A DNA stretch of 42,714 bases from Paenibacillus albidus. Its GTDB lineage: Bacteria > Bacillota > Bacilli > Paenibacillales > Paenibacillaceae. Of the stretch, positions 16,755 through 24,664 are shown piece by piece. The stretch's first letter is position 1, and each line of letters starts with the position of its first letter. Under the pieces are notes generated by a model. That model was not told where the DNA came from. It was given only the letters and a program-made list of their open reading frames with translations, and did no database searches. The stretch lies in the NCBI RefSeq assembly GCF_014644435.1, contig NZ_BMKR01000050.1, forward strand, positions 1 through 42,714, in the 5' to 3' direction. Both the position numbers and the translations under genes were made by a program.

Positions 16755-19700
16755 GTGTCTGACTTTATTTTTGAACAGCTGTATCTGCGGTCATCCATCG
16801 GGTTTGCGGTAGTCTCAACGACGGACGGGGCTATGGCCCAGGCCAATCCGGCACTTTGCGAGATGTTCGGTTATACGGAAGCGGAGCTTATGCAGAAACG
16901 TTATCTGGATGTGGCCCACCCCGAAGACAAGCATACGGCTGACCATCAAATCATTATGAACTATTTACTTAAACGGCCGGGAGCCTCGGTCGATAAAGAG
17001 AAGCGGTTTCTGCACAAGGATGGACATGTGCTGTGGATCGCTGTGCATGTCTTTCTTATTTTTCGCGAGGATACCCGCGAACCCCTGTATTTAATTGCAG
17101 AAATGACGGATATAACGGACCGGAAGCTGGCGGAGCAGAAGGTCATTGACAATAAATATTTGTACGATTTAATTACCAAGAATACTCCCGATATGATCTC
17201 ATTTGGCGATCCGGATGGCACTCTGCATTATGTATCTCCGTCGGTCGAGAAGCTGCTTGGGTATCCGGCCGAGGAGATGATCGGCCATAAGCGTCCCGAT
17301 TATTATCATGTTGAGGACGCCGCAGCCATGCTCAGGGAAGGTACGCTTTATTCGGATACCGATGTCTTCACCCGCAGGGTAAGGCATAAAGATGGACATT
17401 TTTTATGGATAGAAAGCTCCTTTCAGATCTTGCGGGGCAGTGACGGTGAAGTGGAGAAGGTGCTGACCCTTGCCCGTGATGTGACAGACCGGAAGAAATA
17501 CGAGGATATGCTGGCCAAAGCGCAAAGCCTGGTCCAGATGGGCTCCTGGGAATGGGAGGTGGCGAACAAACGCCTGACGGCTTCCAAGGAAATGCGTTCT
17601 ATCTTTGGTTTTACCGAGGATTCCAGCAATCATATGATCTATGATCATGAACTTATCATTGCCCGGATCGAGCCGGAAGATTGCCAGCGTGTTCTGGATG
17701 CTTTGCGAGATACGCTGGACAAGGGGACAGCCGGCGATGCTGTTTTCCGCATCTGGACAACGGACGGCACCATGAAATATATAGATGCCCACTGGGAAGT
17801 CATCACCGATGAATCGGGCAGAATCCTTCAGATCAGCGGTGTAGTCCAGGATGTGACGAAGCAGCACCGGATGGAGGAGCAGCTCCGTGAGAGTGAGCGG
17901 AACTATCGCCTGATTTCGGAGAATTCGCTGGATTTTATCTCCCGCAATGCTTCCGACGAACATGCAACCTATTTATATGCTTCTCCTATTTGTGTATCTA
18001 TGTTTGGCTACACCCCCGAGGAGTTGGCCGGAACCCGGGGATTGGATTATGTTCATCCCGAGGATGCAGGCAGGGTAAGGACCTATTTGCAGCGGAACAG
18101 GCAAGGCGAGAAGCTTGAGCCGGTGGTATTCCGTTTTCTCCGTAAAGACGGGTCGTATATCTGGGTAGAAACGAAGCTAAGGTATATTTATAACGCAGAT
18201 GGCGAGATTCAGGAGCTGGTTTGCGTGACCCGCGACATTGCTGAACGCAAGCAGTACGAAATGAAGCTGCAGGAGAGCGAGAACCGCTACAAATCGATGT
18301 TTGAATACAATCCTTCAGCCATCAGCGCCATGGATTTGCAGGGACGGACTCTTTCCGTTAATACCAGTCTAGAGCATTTGACCGGATATTCCCGCGAGAG
18401 CCTGCTGCTGTCAGGCTACGACGAGATTATTGATCTGGAGGAGCTGGATCATGTCAATGAACGCTTCAGAAGTGCTGCGAGCGGGCTGGCCCAGACCTTT
18501 GAGAGCCGGTTGATTCACCGGGAAGGGCATCTGGTAGAGGTAAGTGTTATCTATGTCCCGATCATGATGAACAACGAAGTTGTGGGTGTATTTGGCATTA
18601 CCAGCGATATTACCGAACGCAAACGTCATCTGAACCAGATTGAAAAGCTCAGCTATGAGCATGCGCTCATTCTGAACTCGGTGTCGGAGGGGATTTTTGG
18701 CATGGATCTGGAAGGTGCAACCATGTTTATTAATCCTGCAGCTGCGGTAATGCTGGGCTACGATCCGCGGGAACCGGGAGAATGGTCTGCGGGAAGCAAG
18801 CTGTTAACGATCCAGCAGACCTGGCTAGACGGGGAGCAGCAAGCAGGAACCGGCAGAACGCTGATCCAGTCGCTGTCCGAGAACCTGTCCTATGAAGAAA
18901 AGGAAGGGGTATTCTGGAGACAGGATGGCTCAAGCTTTTTGGTGAAATACCGCATGACGCCGCTTTTTGACAATGGCGAACGCAAAGGTGCGGTAGTAGT
19001 GTTCCGTGACATTACCGAGGAGAAGGCCATCATGCATGCCAAGGAATCCGCCGAAGAGGCGGACCGGGCCAAATCGGAATTCCTGGCGATTATGAGCCAT
19101 GAGCTGCGTACACCGATGAACGGCATCATCGGAATGGCCGATTTGCTCTCAGGCACCGAACTGAATGAGGAACAGCATTACTACACTCATATTATTAACA
19201 AAAGCGGAGAAGCGCTGCTGCATATCCTGAACGAGGTGCTGGATTTCAGCAAAATCGAAGCAGGGATGATGACGCTGGAGCTGCAGATCGTGGATCTCCG
19301 TCATATGATGGAGAGCGTCATTGAAGTGTTTTATCCCAAAGTGAAAGATAAGGGACTTGTGCTGAACAGTGTAATTGACCCCGCGCTTCCGCAGGTAATG
19401 GTAACCGATGAGGCCAGATTGCGCCAGATTCTGGTGAATCTGATCGGAAATGCGGTGAAGTTCACGGAGGAAGGCGAGATAGGCATCACAGTAGATCAAG
19501 TGTCCTCGCCTGTGGCAGGCACGCTGACTGTTAAATTTACAGTCAAAGATACAGGGATTGGCATCCCGCTGACCAGCCAGAGCTTGCTCTTCCAATCCTT
19601 CTCCCAGCTCCATCCCTCCATCAACCGGAAATACGGCGGAACCGGACTGGGGCTGGCCATCAGCAAAAAGCTGGTGGAGCTGCTGGGAGGCGCGATTGGT

Positions 19701-20246
19701 GTGAACAGCGAGGAGGGAGCAGGAGCGGAGTTCTACTTCACGGTCCAGGTGACCTTGCCCGGTGAGGAGCTGAGCATAGAACAGGAGCTGGTACAGGCTT
19801 ATGAGCAGGCGGCTGCCAGTGAAGAGCCTGTTTCCGATTCTGCTGACCCGGATGTAGACGGTGGGAAATATGGTCCGCTGTCCATCCTGATTGCCGAAGA
19901 TCATCCGGTGAACCGGCAGCTGCTCCAGGCTTATCTGAAGAAAAGGGGCTACTCGGCCGACGAAGCCCATAATGGGGAGGAGGCGGTGGAGGCCGTGCTC
20001 GCCAAAGAATATGATCTGGTCTTTATGGACATTCAAATGCCAATTCTGGACGGGATTGAAGCCACGGGCCAAATCCGTGAACAGCTGGGGCTTTCACCGG
20101 CGATTGTGGCCGTGACTGCTTTTGCCAGGGATGTGGACAAGGAAATGTGCCTCAAGGCCGGGATGCAGGACTTCATTTCCAAGCCGATTCCCACCAAGGA
20201 ATTGGACCGGGTGCTGCGCGAAGCGGTTGCCCGTATCCGCCGATAA
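16755..20246 (+). CDS. Six-PAS hybrid histidine kinase with receiver domain
   Basis: An 1163-residue soluble hybrid sensor kinase. About six PAS/PAC repeats span residues ~3-750, each ending in a D(I/V)T(D/E)RK-like linker. They are followed by HisKA with the phospho-accepting H782 in MSHELRTPMNG, an HATPase domain (NAVKFTEEG, DTGIGIP, GGTGLGLAIS) and a C-terminal receiver with D1092 in LVFMDIQMP. No membrane helix is visible, so sensing is cytoplasmic. GTG at 16755 has GGGGAGG 8 bases upstream; the frame is open further to 16659. There is no separate response regulator next to it, so phosphate probably passes to a phosphotransfer protein elsewhere. Its position after a germination operon suggests, but does not show, a sporulation role. 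Confidence 0.94.
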   Translation: MSDFIFEQLYLRSSIGFAVVSTTDGAMAQANPALCEMFGYTEAELMQKRYLDVAHPEDKHTADHQIIMNYLLKRPGASVDKEKRFLHKDGHVLWIAVHVFLIFREDTREPLYLIAEMTDITDRKLAEQKVIDNKYLYDLITKNTPDMISFGDPDGTLHYVSPSVEKLLGYPAEEMIGHKRPDYYHVEDAAAMLREGTLYSDTDVFTRRVRHKDGHFLWIESSFQILRGSDGEVEKVLTLARDVTDRKKYEDMLAKAQSLVQMGSWEWEVANKRLTASKEMRSIFGFTEDSSNHMIYDHELIIARIEPEDCQRVLDALRDTLDKGTAGDAVFRIWTTDGTMKYIDAHWEVITDESGRILQISGVVQDVTKQHRMEEQLRESERNYRLISENSLDFISRNASDEHATYLYASPICVSMFGYTPEELAGTRGLDYVHPEDAGRVRTYLQRNRQGEKLEPVVFRFLRKDGSYIWVETKLRYIYNADGEIQELVCVTRDIAERKQYEMKLQESENRYKSMFEYNPSAISAMDLQGRTLSVNTSLEHLTGYSRESLLLSGYDEIIDLEELDHVNERFRSAASGLAQTFESRLIHREGHLVEVSVIYVPIMMNNEVVGVFGITSDITERKRHLNQIEKLSYEHALILNSVSEGIFGMDLEGATMFINPAAAVMLGYDPREPGEWSAGSKLLTIQQTWLDGEQQAGTGRTLIQSLSENLSYEEKEGVFWRQDGSSFLVKYRMTPLFDNGERKGAVVVFRDITEEKAIMHAKESAEEADRAKSEFLAIMSHELRTPMNGIIGMADLLSGTELNEEQHYYTHIINKSGEALLHILNEVLDFSKIEAGMMTLELQIVDLRHMMESVIEVFYPKVKDKGLVLNSVIDPALPQVMVTDEARLRQILVNLIGNAVKFTEEGEIGITVDQVSSPVAGTLTVKFTVKDTGIGIPLTSQSLLFQSFSQLHPSINRKYGGTGLGLAISKKLVELLGGAIGVNSEEGAGAEFYFTVQVTLPGEELSIEQELVQAYEQAAASEEPVSDSADPDVDGGKYGPLSILIAEDHPVNRQLLQAYLKKRGYSADEAHNGEEAVEAVLAKEYDLVFMDIQMPILDGIEATGQIREQLGLSPAIVAVTAFARDVDKEMCLKAGMQDFISKPIPTKELDRVLREAVARIRR

Positions 20247-20252
20247 AAATAA

Positions 20253-20305
20253 GGGGGCTAGTCTGTGCCGAAGCGGTGAGATCCGTTTTGGCACAGCCTT
20301 TTTTT
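20253..20305 (+). terminator. Terminator after the hybrid kinase
   Basis: GGCTAGTCTGTGCCGAAGCGG pairs with CCGTTTTGGCACAGCC, followed by TTTTTTT. The stem has a few mismatches but the T tract is strong. Confidence 0.85.
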
Positions 20306-20827
20306 GTCGTTTAGGAATTATGCAAGGCCAAAAAATGTGGATATCTTGGAAGCTTGAGATGAAATAGGCGGTGCAGGAGGATGGGGCTCCATCAGCGGAG
20401 TGAAGCGGACAGAGAAGACCCTATTTTGCGAAAAAGTCTGCTTTCCTGGCGAATTCGGACTCAGAAGCCGTTATATCGTTCGTTTGAGCCTAGAATGAGG
20501 GGAGATGGGACCATTAGCGGAATCTCTGTCCGTTTGTCCTGCTGAATAGACGAATCCTCTCCAATAAGGGATTTCCTGTCCGCATCAGCCGCGGATAGAT
20601 CATGAAGGGACCTCATCGTGTCCGCAGAGGGACCCACGCAAAATCGCACCGTCAACAATACATGTCCTAACCACCTATATGGGCGAGAGTTGTGCACGTT
20701 GTACAACAATGTGAGTTCTATGCAAGACAAATGACGATAATCTTGTCTATTGTACAACAATCCGGGCCTCGTAAGCTCCGAGTTGTTATTCACCCGCCAG
20801 GGTGATTATGTTCAGGAAATGCAGGGA
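20306..20827. other. Long intergenic region with palindromic repeats
   Basis: About 520 bp without a credible gene. TTGTACAACAAT occurs twice, at 20699 and 20750, exactly 51 bp apart; the first copy is part of the perfect palindrome GTTGTACAAC. The part around 20390-20640 (GCGGACAGAGAAG, GAATTCGGACTCAG, GTCCGCATCAGCCGCGG) has the look of a dispersed Paenibacillus intergenic repeat, though this cannot be confirmed here. The open frame on the minus strand has no ribosome binding site. Confidence 0.55.
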
Positions 20828-20880
20828 TTGACACAAGTGGACCAGCTAACCTATATTTAAATAGATCGTAATTATTACGT
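20828..20880 (+). promoter_or_regulatory. Promoter with Zur box (NusG-II gene)
   Basis: TTGACA at 20828-20833, 18 bases, TATATT at 20852-20857. The Zur box TCGTAATTATTACGT at 20866-20880 matches the Bacillus 7-1-7 palindrome TCGTAAT-n-ATTACGA at all but the last position. It covers the predicted transcription start, so zinc-loaded Zur should block transcription. Confidence 0.88.
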
Positions 20881-20925
20881 TTAGATTCAGAACTCTATCA
20901 TGTATTGAACAGGAAGGTAATCTTA

Positions 20926-21327
20926 TTGCAAACCATAAAACGCGGGGACTATATTATCGTCCTGCTGGTGCTGCTGGTGGCTGGTTCCATAGTTGGCCTC
21001 AAATGGTTCAATAACCACAATGAACATTATCAGCAGGGGGATCTGAAGGCACGGATAACCATTAATGGCCAAGAGTACAAGACAGTGACGCTGACCCGGG
21101 AAGAACAAGTCATTGATATCAAGACCGGGTTCGGACATAACACCCTTAAGGTATTTGATTATGGCATCCAGATGACCTATTCCGATGCACCGCTCAGAAT
21201 CGCACTGGAAATGGGCTTTATCTCCAAACCAAGGCAGCAGATTATCTGTATTCCCGCCCGGCTTATGGTGGAAGTGTTCAATCCCGGCAGCAGCGGCGGG
21301 GATGACGAGCTGGATGCCATTATTTAG
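20926..21327 (+). CDS. NusG domain II-containing membrane-anchored protein, cysteine-depleted
   Basis: A 133-residue protein: an N-terminal membrane helix (YIIVLLVLLVAGSIVGL) and a small beta domain of the NusG_II/COG5341 type, placed outside the membrane. TTG at 20926 is taken as start because AGGAAGG lies 8 bases upstream. In the family as I recall it, the conserved block reads like D-C-P-x-x-x-C-V-x-x-G-x-I-S-x-P-x-Q-x-I-V-C-L-P. Here it reads DAPLRIALEMGFISKPRQ, so both cysteines of the pair are alanine, while the third (IICIP) is kept. It is preceded by a Zur box. It overlaps the convergent YcgQ-like gene by 8 bp. The function of the family is unknown. Confidence 0.85.
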   Translation: MQTIKRGDYIIVLLVLLVAGSIVGLKWFNNHNEHYQQGDLKARITINGQEYKTVTLTREEQVIDIKTGFGHNTLKVFDYGIQMTYSDAPLRIALEMGFISKPRQQIICIPARLMVEVFNPGSSGGDDELDAII

Positions 21328-22204
21328 CCATCTTCGCCGCTTCCTGTGCGGCCAGCAGCTGGTGCCAGGCAGCGATTGAATCGGGACTGGTATAAATGTA
21401 AGGTGTGGACGGCGCAGATACCGGTGTTACGGAGACCGCCTTGATCCGTATCACTTCCTGCCCTTGATAGTCAGCGATTTGAAGCTTGCCACGAACCTCT
21501 ACCCAGGTATCGTTCGGCAGGCTTATTGTCGTATCAGCTTCTACCAGCATGCCAAAAGGGGTCGCATCAGCCGTGCAGCACTGCACCAGAAATCTGCTGA
21601 CAGCAAAGGATGCGGGGTCCGTGTGGGTACCGTCCCTGTAAAGAAAGCCGGTTACAGCGATATCCTTACCCTCGAACTGCTGTTTGTATCTGTCTATGGC
21701 TCCGAAGGTCTCGGAGAAAATAGCCGGATATACTGGGATTACAGGCTGGGCATAGAGCTGCCTGGCGAGTTCGGCGAATTCCTGCTGATACGGGTCAGAG
21801 GTATCAAAGGCAGAAGCTTCCGGGTGACCATCGCCCAGATTGGACAAAATGATTCCTTTTTTGTCAGCGGCCAGGCTTCCCAAGGCTTGGTCTGGGAGCA
21901 GGAAACCGAGCAGCAGCGGAAAGAGAAATAAACTATACAGCGCTGTACTTTTTACAAAAGAACGGGGAAGGCGGTGCTCGCAGTCACATAGGGCGCTGCC
22001 CTTGCCGTAAAAGGCCTGGACGGCAAGAGCGAGCGCCATCAGCGCAAGCGGCACCGGACAAAGCCTGACCCAACGCGCCAGCTTCGGCGCAATATAGTAA
22101 TGAAGGGTGTCCTGCTGTGCCAGATGTGCGATATACAGGGCAAAGGCAAGCAGAAGGGCGGCTCTTAACAGATAGTGCAGCCGGATCACCCGGGCTTCAG
22201 ACAT
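21320..22204 (-). CDS. ycgQ: TIGR03943 family membrane protein (YcgQ-like)
   Basis: A 294-residue protein with an N-terminal region of about four hydrophobic helices and a C-terminal soluble domain ending in an OB-like section (VTGFLYRDG, FLVQCCTADATPFG, WVEVRGKL). This is the TIGR03943 layout of Bacillus subtilis YcgQ, which is encoded with the permease YcgR and is induced by zinc limitation. ATG at 22204 follows AGGAGGT. The CC pair at about residue 215 and the LCDCEH segment may bind metal. It is the last gene of the cobW-permease operon and overlaps the NusG-II gene tail to tail. Confidence 0.87.
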   Translation of the reverse strand: MSEARVIRLHYLLRAALLLAFALYIAHLAQQDTLHYYIAPKLARWVRLCPVPLALMALALAVQAFYGKGSALCDCEHRLPRSFVKSTALYSLFLFPLLLGFLLPDQALGSLAADKKGIILSNLGDGHPEASAFDTSDPYQQEFAELARQLYAQPVIPVYPAIFSETFGAIDRYKQQFEGKDIAVTGFLYRDGTHTDPASFAVSRFLVQCCTADATPFGMLVEADTTISLPNDTWVEVRGKLQIADYQGQEVIRIKAVSVTPVSAPSTPYIYTSPDSIAAWHQLLAAQEAAKMAK

Positions 22205-22237
22205 GCTTGTACCTCCTCTGCTTGAAATTTCTCCCGG

Positions 22238-23272
22238 TCATAACCATACCGACATCAGGACCGAACCGACAAACACGCATGCCAAAATCAGAAAGAACAA
22301 ATAAAGGGCAAATTTGGTCTTGAACAACGAAAGCAGCATCAACGAATTTTTGAAATCAAGCATGGGACCCAGCACCATAAAGGCGAGCAGGGAACCTGCA
22401 GGGAAGGTATGCAGAAAGGTTGCGGCTACGAATGCATCGGAAGTGGAGCACAGCGACAGCACAAAAGCCAGTCCCATCATAAATACATAGGCGCCCAGCG
22501 GCCGGTCGAAAGCGGCGGCGAGACTTTCCCGCACCATAAAAGTCTGAATGGCCGATGTCAAAAGACAGCCGATAATCAGATATTTTCCCATTTCAAAAAA
22601 TTCATCCGCGGTATGCACAAACACGGCCGTCAGCTTTCCTCCGCGTGTATCCTGCCGGTGTGTCTCTTCGTTCAAGGACTTGATGGACAGGCGGAGAGGC
22701 GATTTTCTAACGGTGACATAGATGATCAGACCAATTAGGCAGGCTACGATAAAAGCCAGGCCCATCCGTGCATACACCAGCTCAGGATGGGTTCGGAAGG
22801 CGGTCAGGGTGGCCCCGTACACCACGGGATTCACTATCGGGCCGGAGAGAATAAATACAATGGCCACATATACAGGCATCCCCTTGTGGATCAGGCGGCG
22901 GACCAGTGGAATCATACCGCATTCACAGACAGGGAAGAGGATGCCGAGCAGACAGGCAAAAAGCAGGGCCGGAACCGGCCGCCGCGGAATCCAGCGCGAG
23001 ATGAGCGCATCCGGTATAAATACGCTGAGCAGCGAAGAAAGCAGTGCCCCCAGAAGGACAAACGGCATAGCCTCCAGTAAAATGCCGATAAAAGAAGCTT
23101 TGAAGCTCCCCAGATAGGTGTTGTCCAGAAGAGCGGTCAATTCAGGCAGCCAGAACACCAGGGCGACTACTAAAAAGGCGGCAGGCAGGAGCAGCGGCAG
23201 GATTCTGAATGGGGTTAAGCCGGCCACGTCAAGTAAAAAGAGCAGACCATCGCTCAGTGAGCAACGCCTCAT
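22238..23272 (-). CDS. ycgR: Permease of the YcgR/ArsP type
   Basis: A 344-residue integral membrane protein with 8-9 hydrophobic helices (PF03773, formerly DUF318). The conserved cysteine motif FPVCECGMIPLVRR lies at about residue 115-128. The homologue in Bacillus subtilis, YcgR, belongs to the Zur regulon, and together with the TIGR03943 partner it is thought to move zinc or a zinc complex. The first available ATG (23272) overlaps the upstream GTPase gene by 44 bp and has no good ribosome binding site, so the true start may be a little downstream. It probably relies on translational coupling. Confidence 0.88.
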   Translation of the reverse strand: MRRCSLSDGLLFLLDVAGLTPFRILPLLLPAAFLVVALVFWLPELTALLDNTYLGSFKASFIGILLEAMPFVLLGALLSSLLSVFIPDALISRWIPRRPVPALLFACLLGILFPVCECGMIPLVRRLIHKGMPVYVAIVFILSGPIVNPVVYGATLTAFRTHPELVYARMGLAFIVACLIGLIIYVTVRKSPLRLSIKSLNEETHRQDTRGGKLTAVFVHTADEFFEMGKYLIIGCLLTSAIQTFMVRESLAAAFDRPLGAYVFMMGLAFVLSLCSTSDAFVAATFLHTFPAGSLLAFMVLGPMLDFKNSLMLLSLFKTKFALYLFFLILACVFVGSVLMSVWL

Positions 23273-24254
23273 TCAAATTCATACCGATAAAAACGACATA
23301 AGGCTGGCCCGGATAACGTGAGTCTTCCCAGAGAGTCCGGAGTCCGGCATATTGCACCAGCTGGACCGCATCCTCTTGAGGCAGCCGCACATGTCCCTTG
23401 GCCCGCAGCAGGCTGCCGTCCCATTCTGCAAAAAATTGCTCAAGCTGTTCTTTTGTCAAACTCCATCCCTTGCCTGGCGGAAAGGTAAGCGTTATGGCGG
23501 TAACCTGGGAATAGGAAGCGGCCGGTTCCTCCTGCGGCTCTTTTACCGCTACCGCCCCCTCTTCGTGAGATGTTTTGCGTAATGCACCACTCTTGAAGGT
23601 TTGGTAGGCTCTCTGCGGGGAAGCGGCAGAACGGTTCCGCGGGAGGATTCCTGCCAGCAAGGGGGTTAGGTTGATTTCACTATAATGTGTGAAGACGAGT
23701 TCGGCTTCGTTATTGTGCTTGCGGACTATTTTCTCAATTCTCCATAACGTATCGGGTTCAACGAGATCGCTTTTGTTGACAACGATAAGATGGGCGGCGG
23801 TAAGCTGTTTGTGCAGGGTACGGACAAGCTGCTTGTCGGCCGAGAAGCGGCTGTTATATTCGAGCGCATTCTCTGCATCGAGCACTGTAATTGCACTGTG
23901 CAGCATCACTTGTTCCCGCAAAGGGGCCGCCTCCAGCGTTCTGATGATTTCCTCCGGATTAGCCACGCCGGTAAGCTCGATGTAAATGGCGTCCGGACTG
24001 CGCTTAAGCAGCTGGACCAGAGCGCCTGCCAGCTCTTCTTTTCGGCTGCAGCATACGCATCCGTCCAGCAGTTTCTCCACACGTGCTCCTGTATGCTCTT
24101 GCAGGATATATCCGTCCACATCCCGTTTGCCCAGCTCATTCATCACCACCCCGGGATGGAGTCCTCTTTCCGTGCTTTCCTTCAGGATAGACAACAGCAA
24201 GGTCGTCTTCCCGCTTCCCAAAAATCCGCTCAGGATGATAACCGGTATTCTCAT
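23229..24254 (-). CDS. CobW/COG0523 family GTPase (operon with ycgRQ)
   Basis: A 341-residue G3E GTPase. Walker A is GFLGSGKTTLL at about residues 10-20, the metal-binding CxCC motif is GCVCC near 67, and the guanine specificity motif is NKSD near 161. COG0523 proteins act as metallochaperones that insert zinc into client proteins. ATG at 24254 is preferred, with GGGAG 8 bases upstream; the frame is open to 24305. It heads an operon with the permease and YcgQ-like genes. No Zur box of its own was found; the nearest is the palindrome at 24433, about 180 bp upstream of the start, which could serve both directions. Confidence 0.92.
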   Translation of the reverse strand: MRIPVIILSGFLGSGKTTLLLSILKESTERGLHPGVVMNELGKRDVDGYILQEHTGARVEKLLDGCVCCSRKEELAGALVQLLKRSPDAIYIELTGVANPEEIIRTLEAAPLREQVMLHSAITVLDAENALEYNSRFSADKQLVRTLHKQLTAAHLIVVNKSDLVEPDTLWRIEKIVRKHNNEAELVFTHYSEINLTPLLAGILPRNRSAASPQRAYQTFKSGALRKTSHEEGAVAVKEPQEEPAASYSQVTAITLTFPPGKGWSLTKEQLEQFFAEWDGSLLRAKGHVRLPQEDAVQLVQYAGLRTLWEDSRYPGQPYVVFIGMNLNEALLTERWSALFT

Positions 24255-24395
24255 ATTCAACACTCCCGCCGTATTCTTTGTAAAAGACAATGACTTAAAA
24301 TGCAAGACTCATAGTTTCATATATCCATCTATACGTAGCTGTCCCGCAGGAAAGAACCTGAAACTTAGCGGCGGCAAAAAAAATGGCGAAGGCAG

Positions 24396-24447
24396 TTGAC
24401 ACCCCGGCAATAAAAAGGGTAGAATGTGTAAATCGTAATAATTACGA
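24396..24447 (+). promoter_or_regulatory. Promoter with perfect Zur box (rpmG-cobW-rpsN operon)
   Basis: TTGACA at 24396-24401, 18 bases, TAGAAT at 24420-24425, then the perfect palindrome TCGTAATAATTACGA at 24433-24447. This is the 7-1-7 Zur operator of Bacillus, placed over the transcription start. The geometry is the same as at 20828-20880. Confidence 0.93.
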
Positions 24448-24466
24448 ATAAAAGGAGCTGGAAACT

Positions 24467-24616
24467 ATGAGAGTCATCATCACCCTGGCCTGTACTGAAA
24501 CCGGAGACCGCAACTACACCACAACCAAAAACAAACGGACACATCCTGGCCGGATGGAAATGAAGAAATATTGTCCACGTCTGAAACGAGTAACTTTACA
24601 CCGCGAAACCCGTTAA
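24467..24616 (+). CDS. rpmG: Ribosomal protein L33, zinc-independent type
   Basis: A 49-residue L33 (MRVIITLACTETGDRNYTTT at the start, HRETR at the end). Zinc-type L33 has two CxxC pairs. Here the first is CTET and the second CPRL, so one cysteine of each pair is lost and zinc cannot be bound in the usual way. Such C-minus copies replace the zinc form during zinc starvation and free zinc from ribosomes; Bacillus keeps them under Zur. ATG at 24467 has AAAGGAG upstream. It is first in an operon with a CobW GTPase and a C-minus S14. Confidence 0.95.
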   Translation: MRVIITLACTETGDRNYTTTKNKRTHPGRMEMKKYCPRLKRVTLHRETR

Positions 24617-24664
24617 GGGCAGGCCGGTTCCGATTCTAAATCTAAAAGGCAAGGGGTCATTCAA

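Noticed and set aside
19149..20072. A 307-codon open frame on the minus strand
   Set aside because: Antisense to the kinase and receiver domains of the hybrid kinase; no start signals and no protein-like motifs.
22409..23117. Open frames on the plus strand across the permease gene
   Set aside because: They are shadows of the minus-strand permease; the conserved PVCECG motif and membrane helices are on the minus strand.
24255..24330. A separate Zur box for the cobW-ycgRQ operon
   Set aside because: No sequence close to TCGTAAT-n-ATTACGA was found on either strand here.
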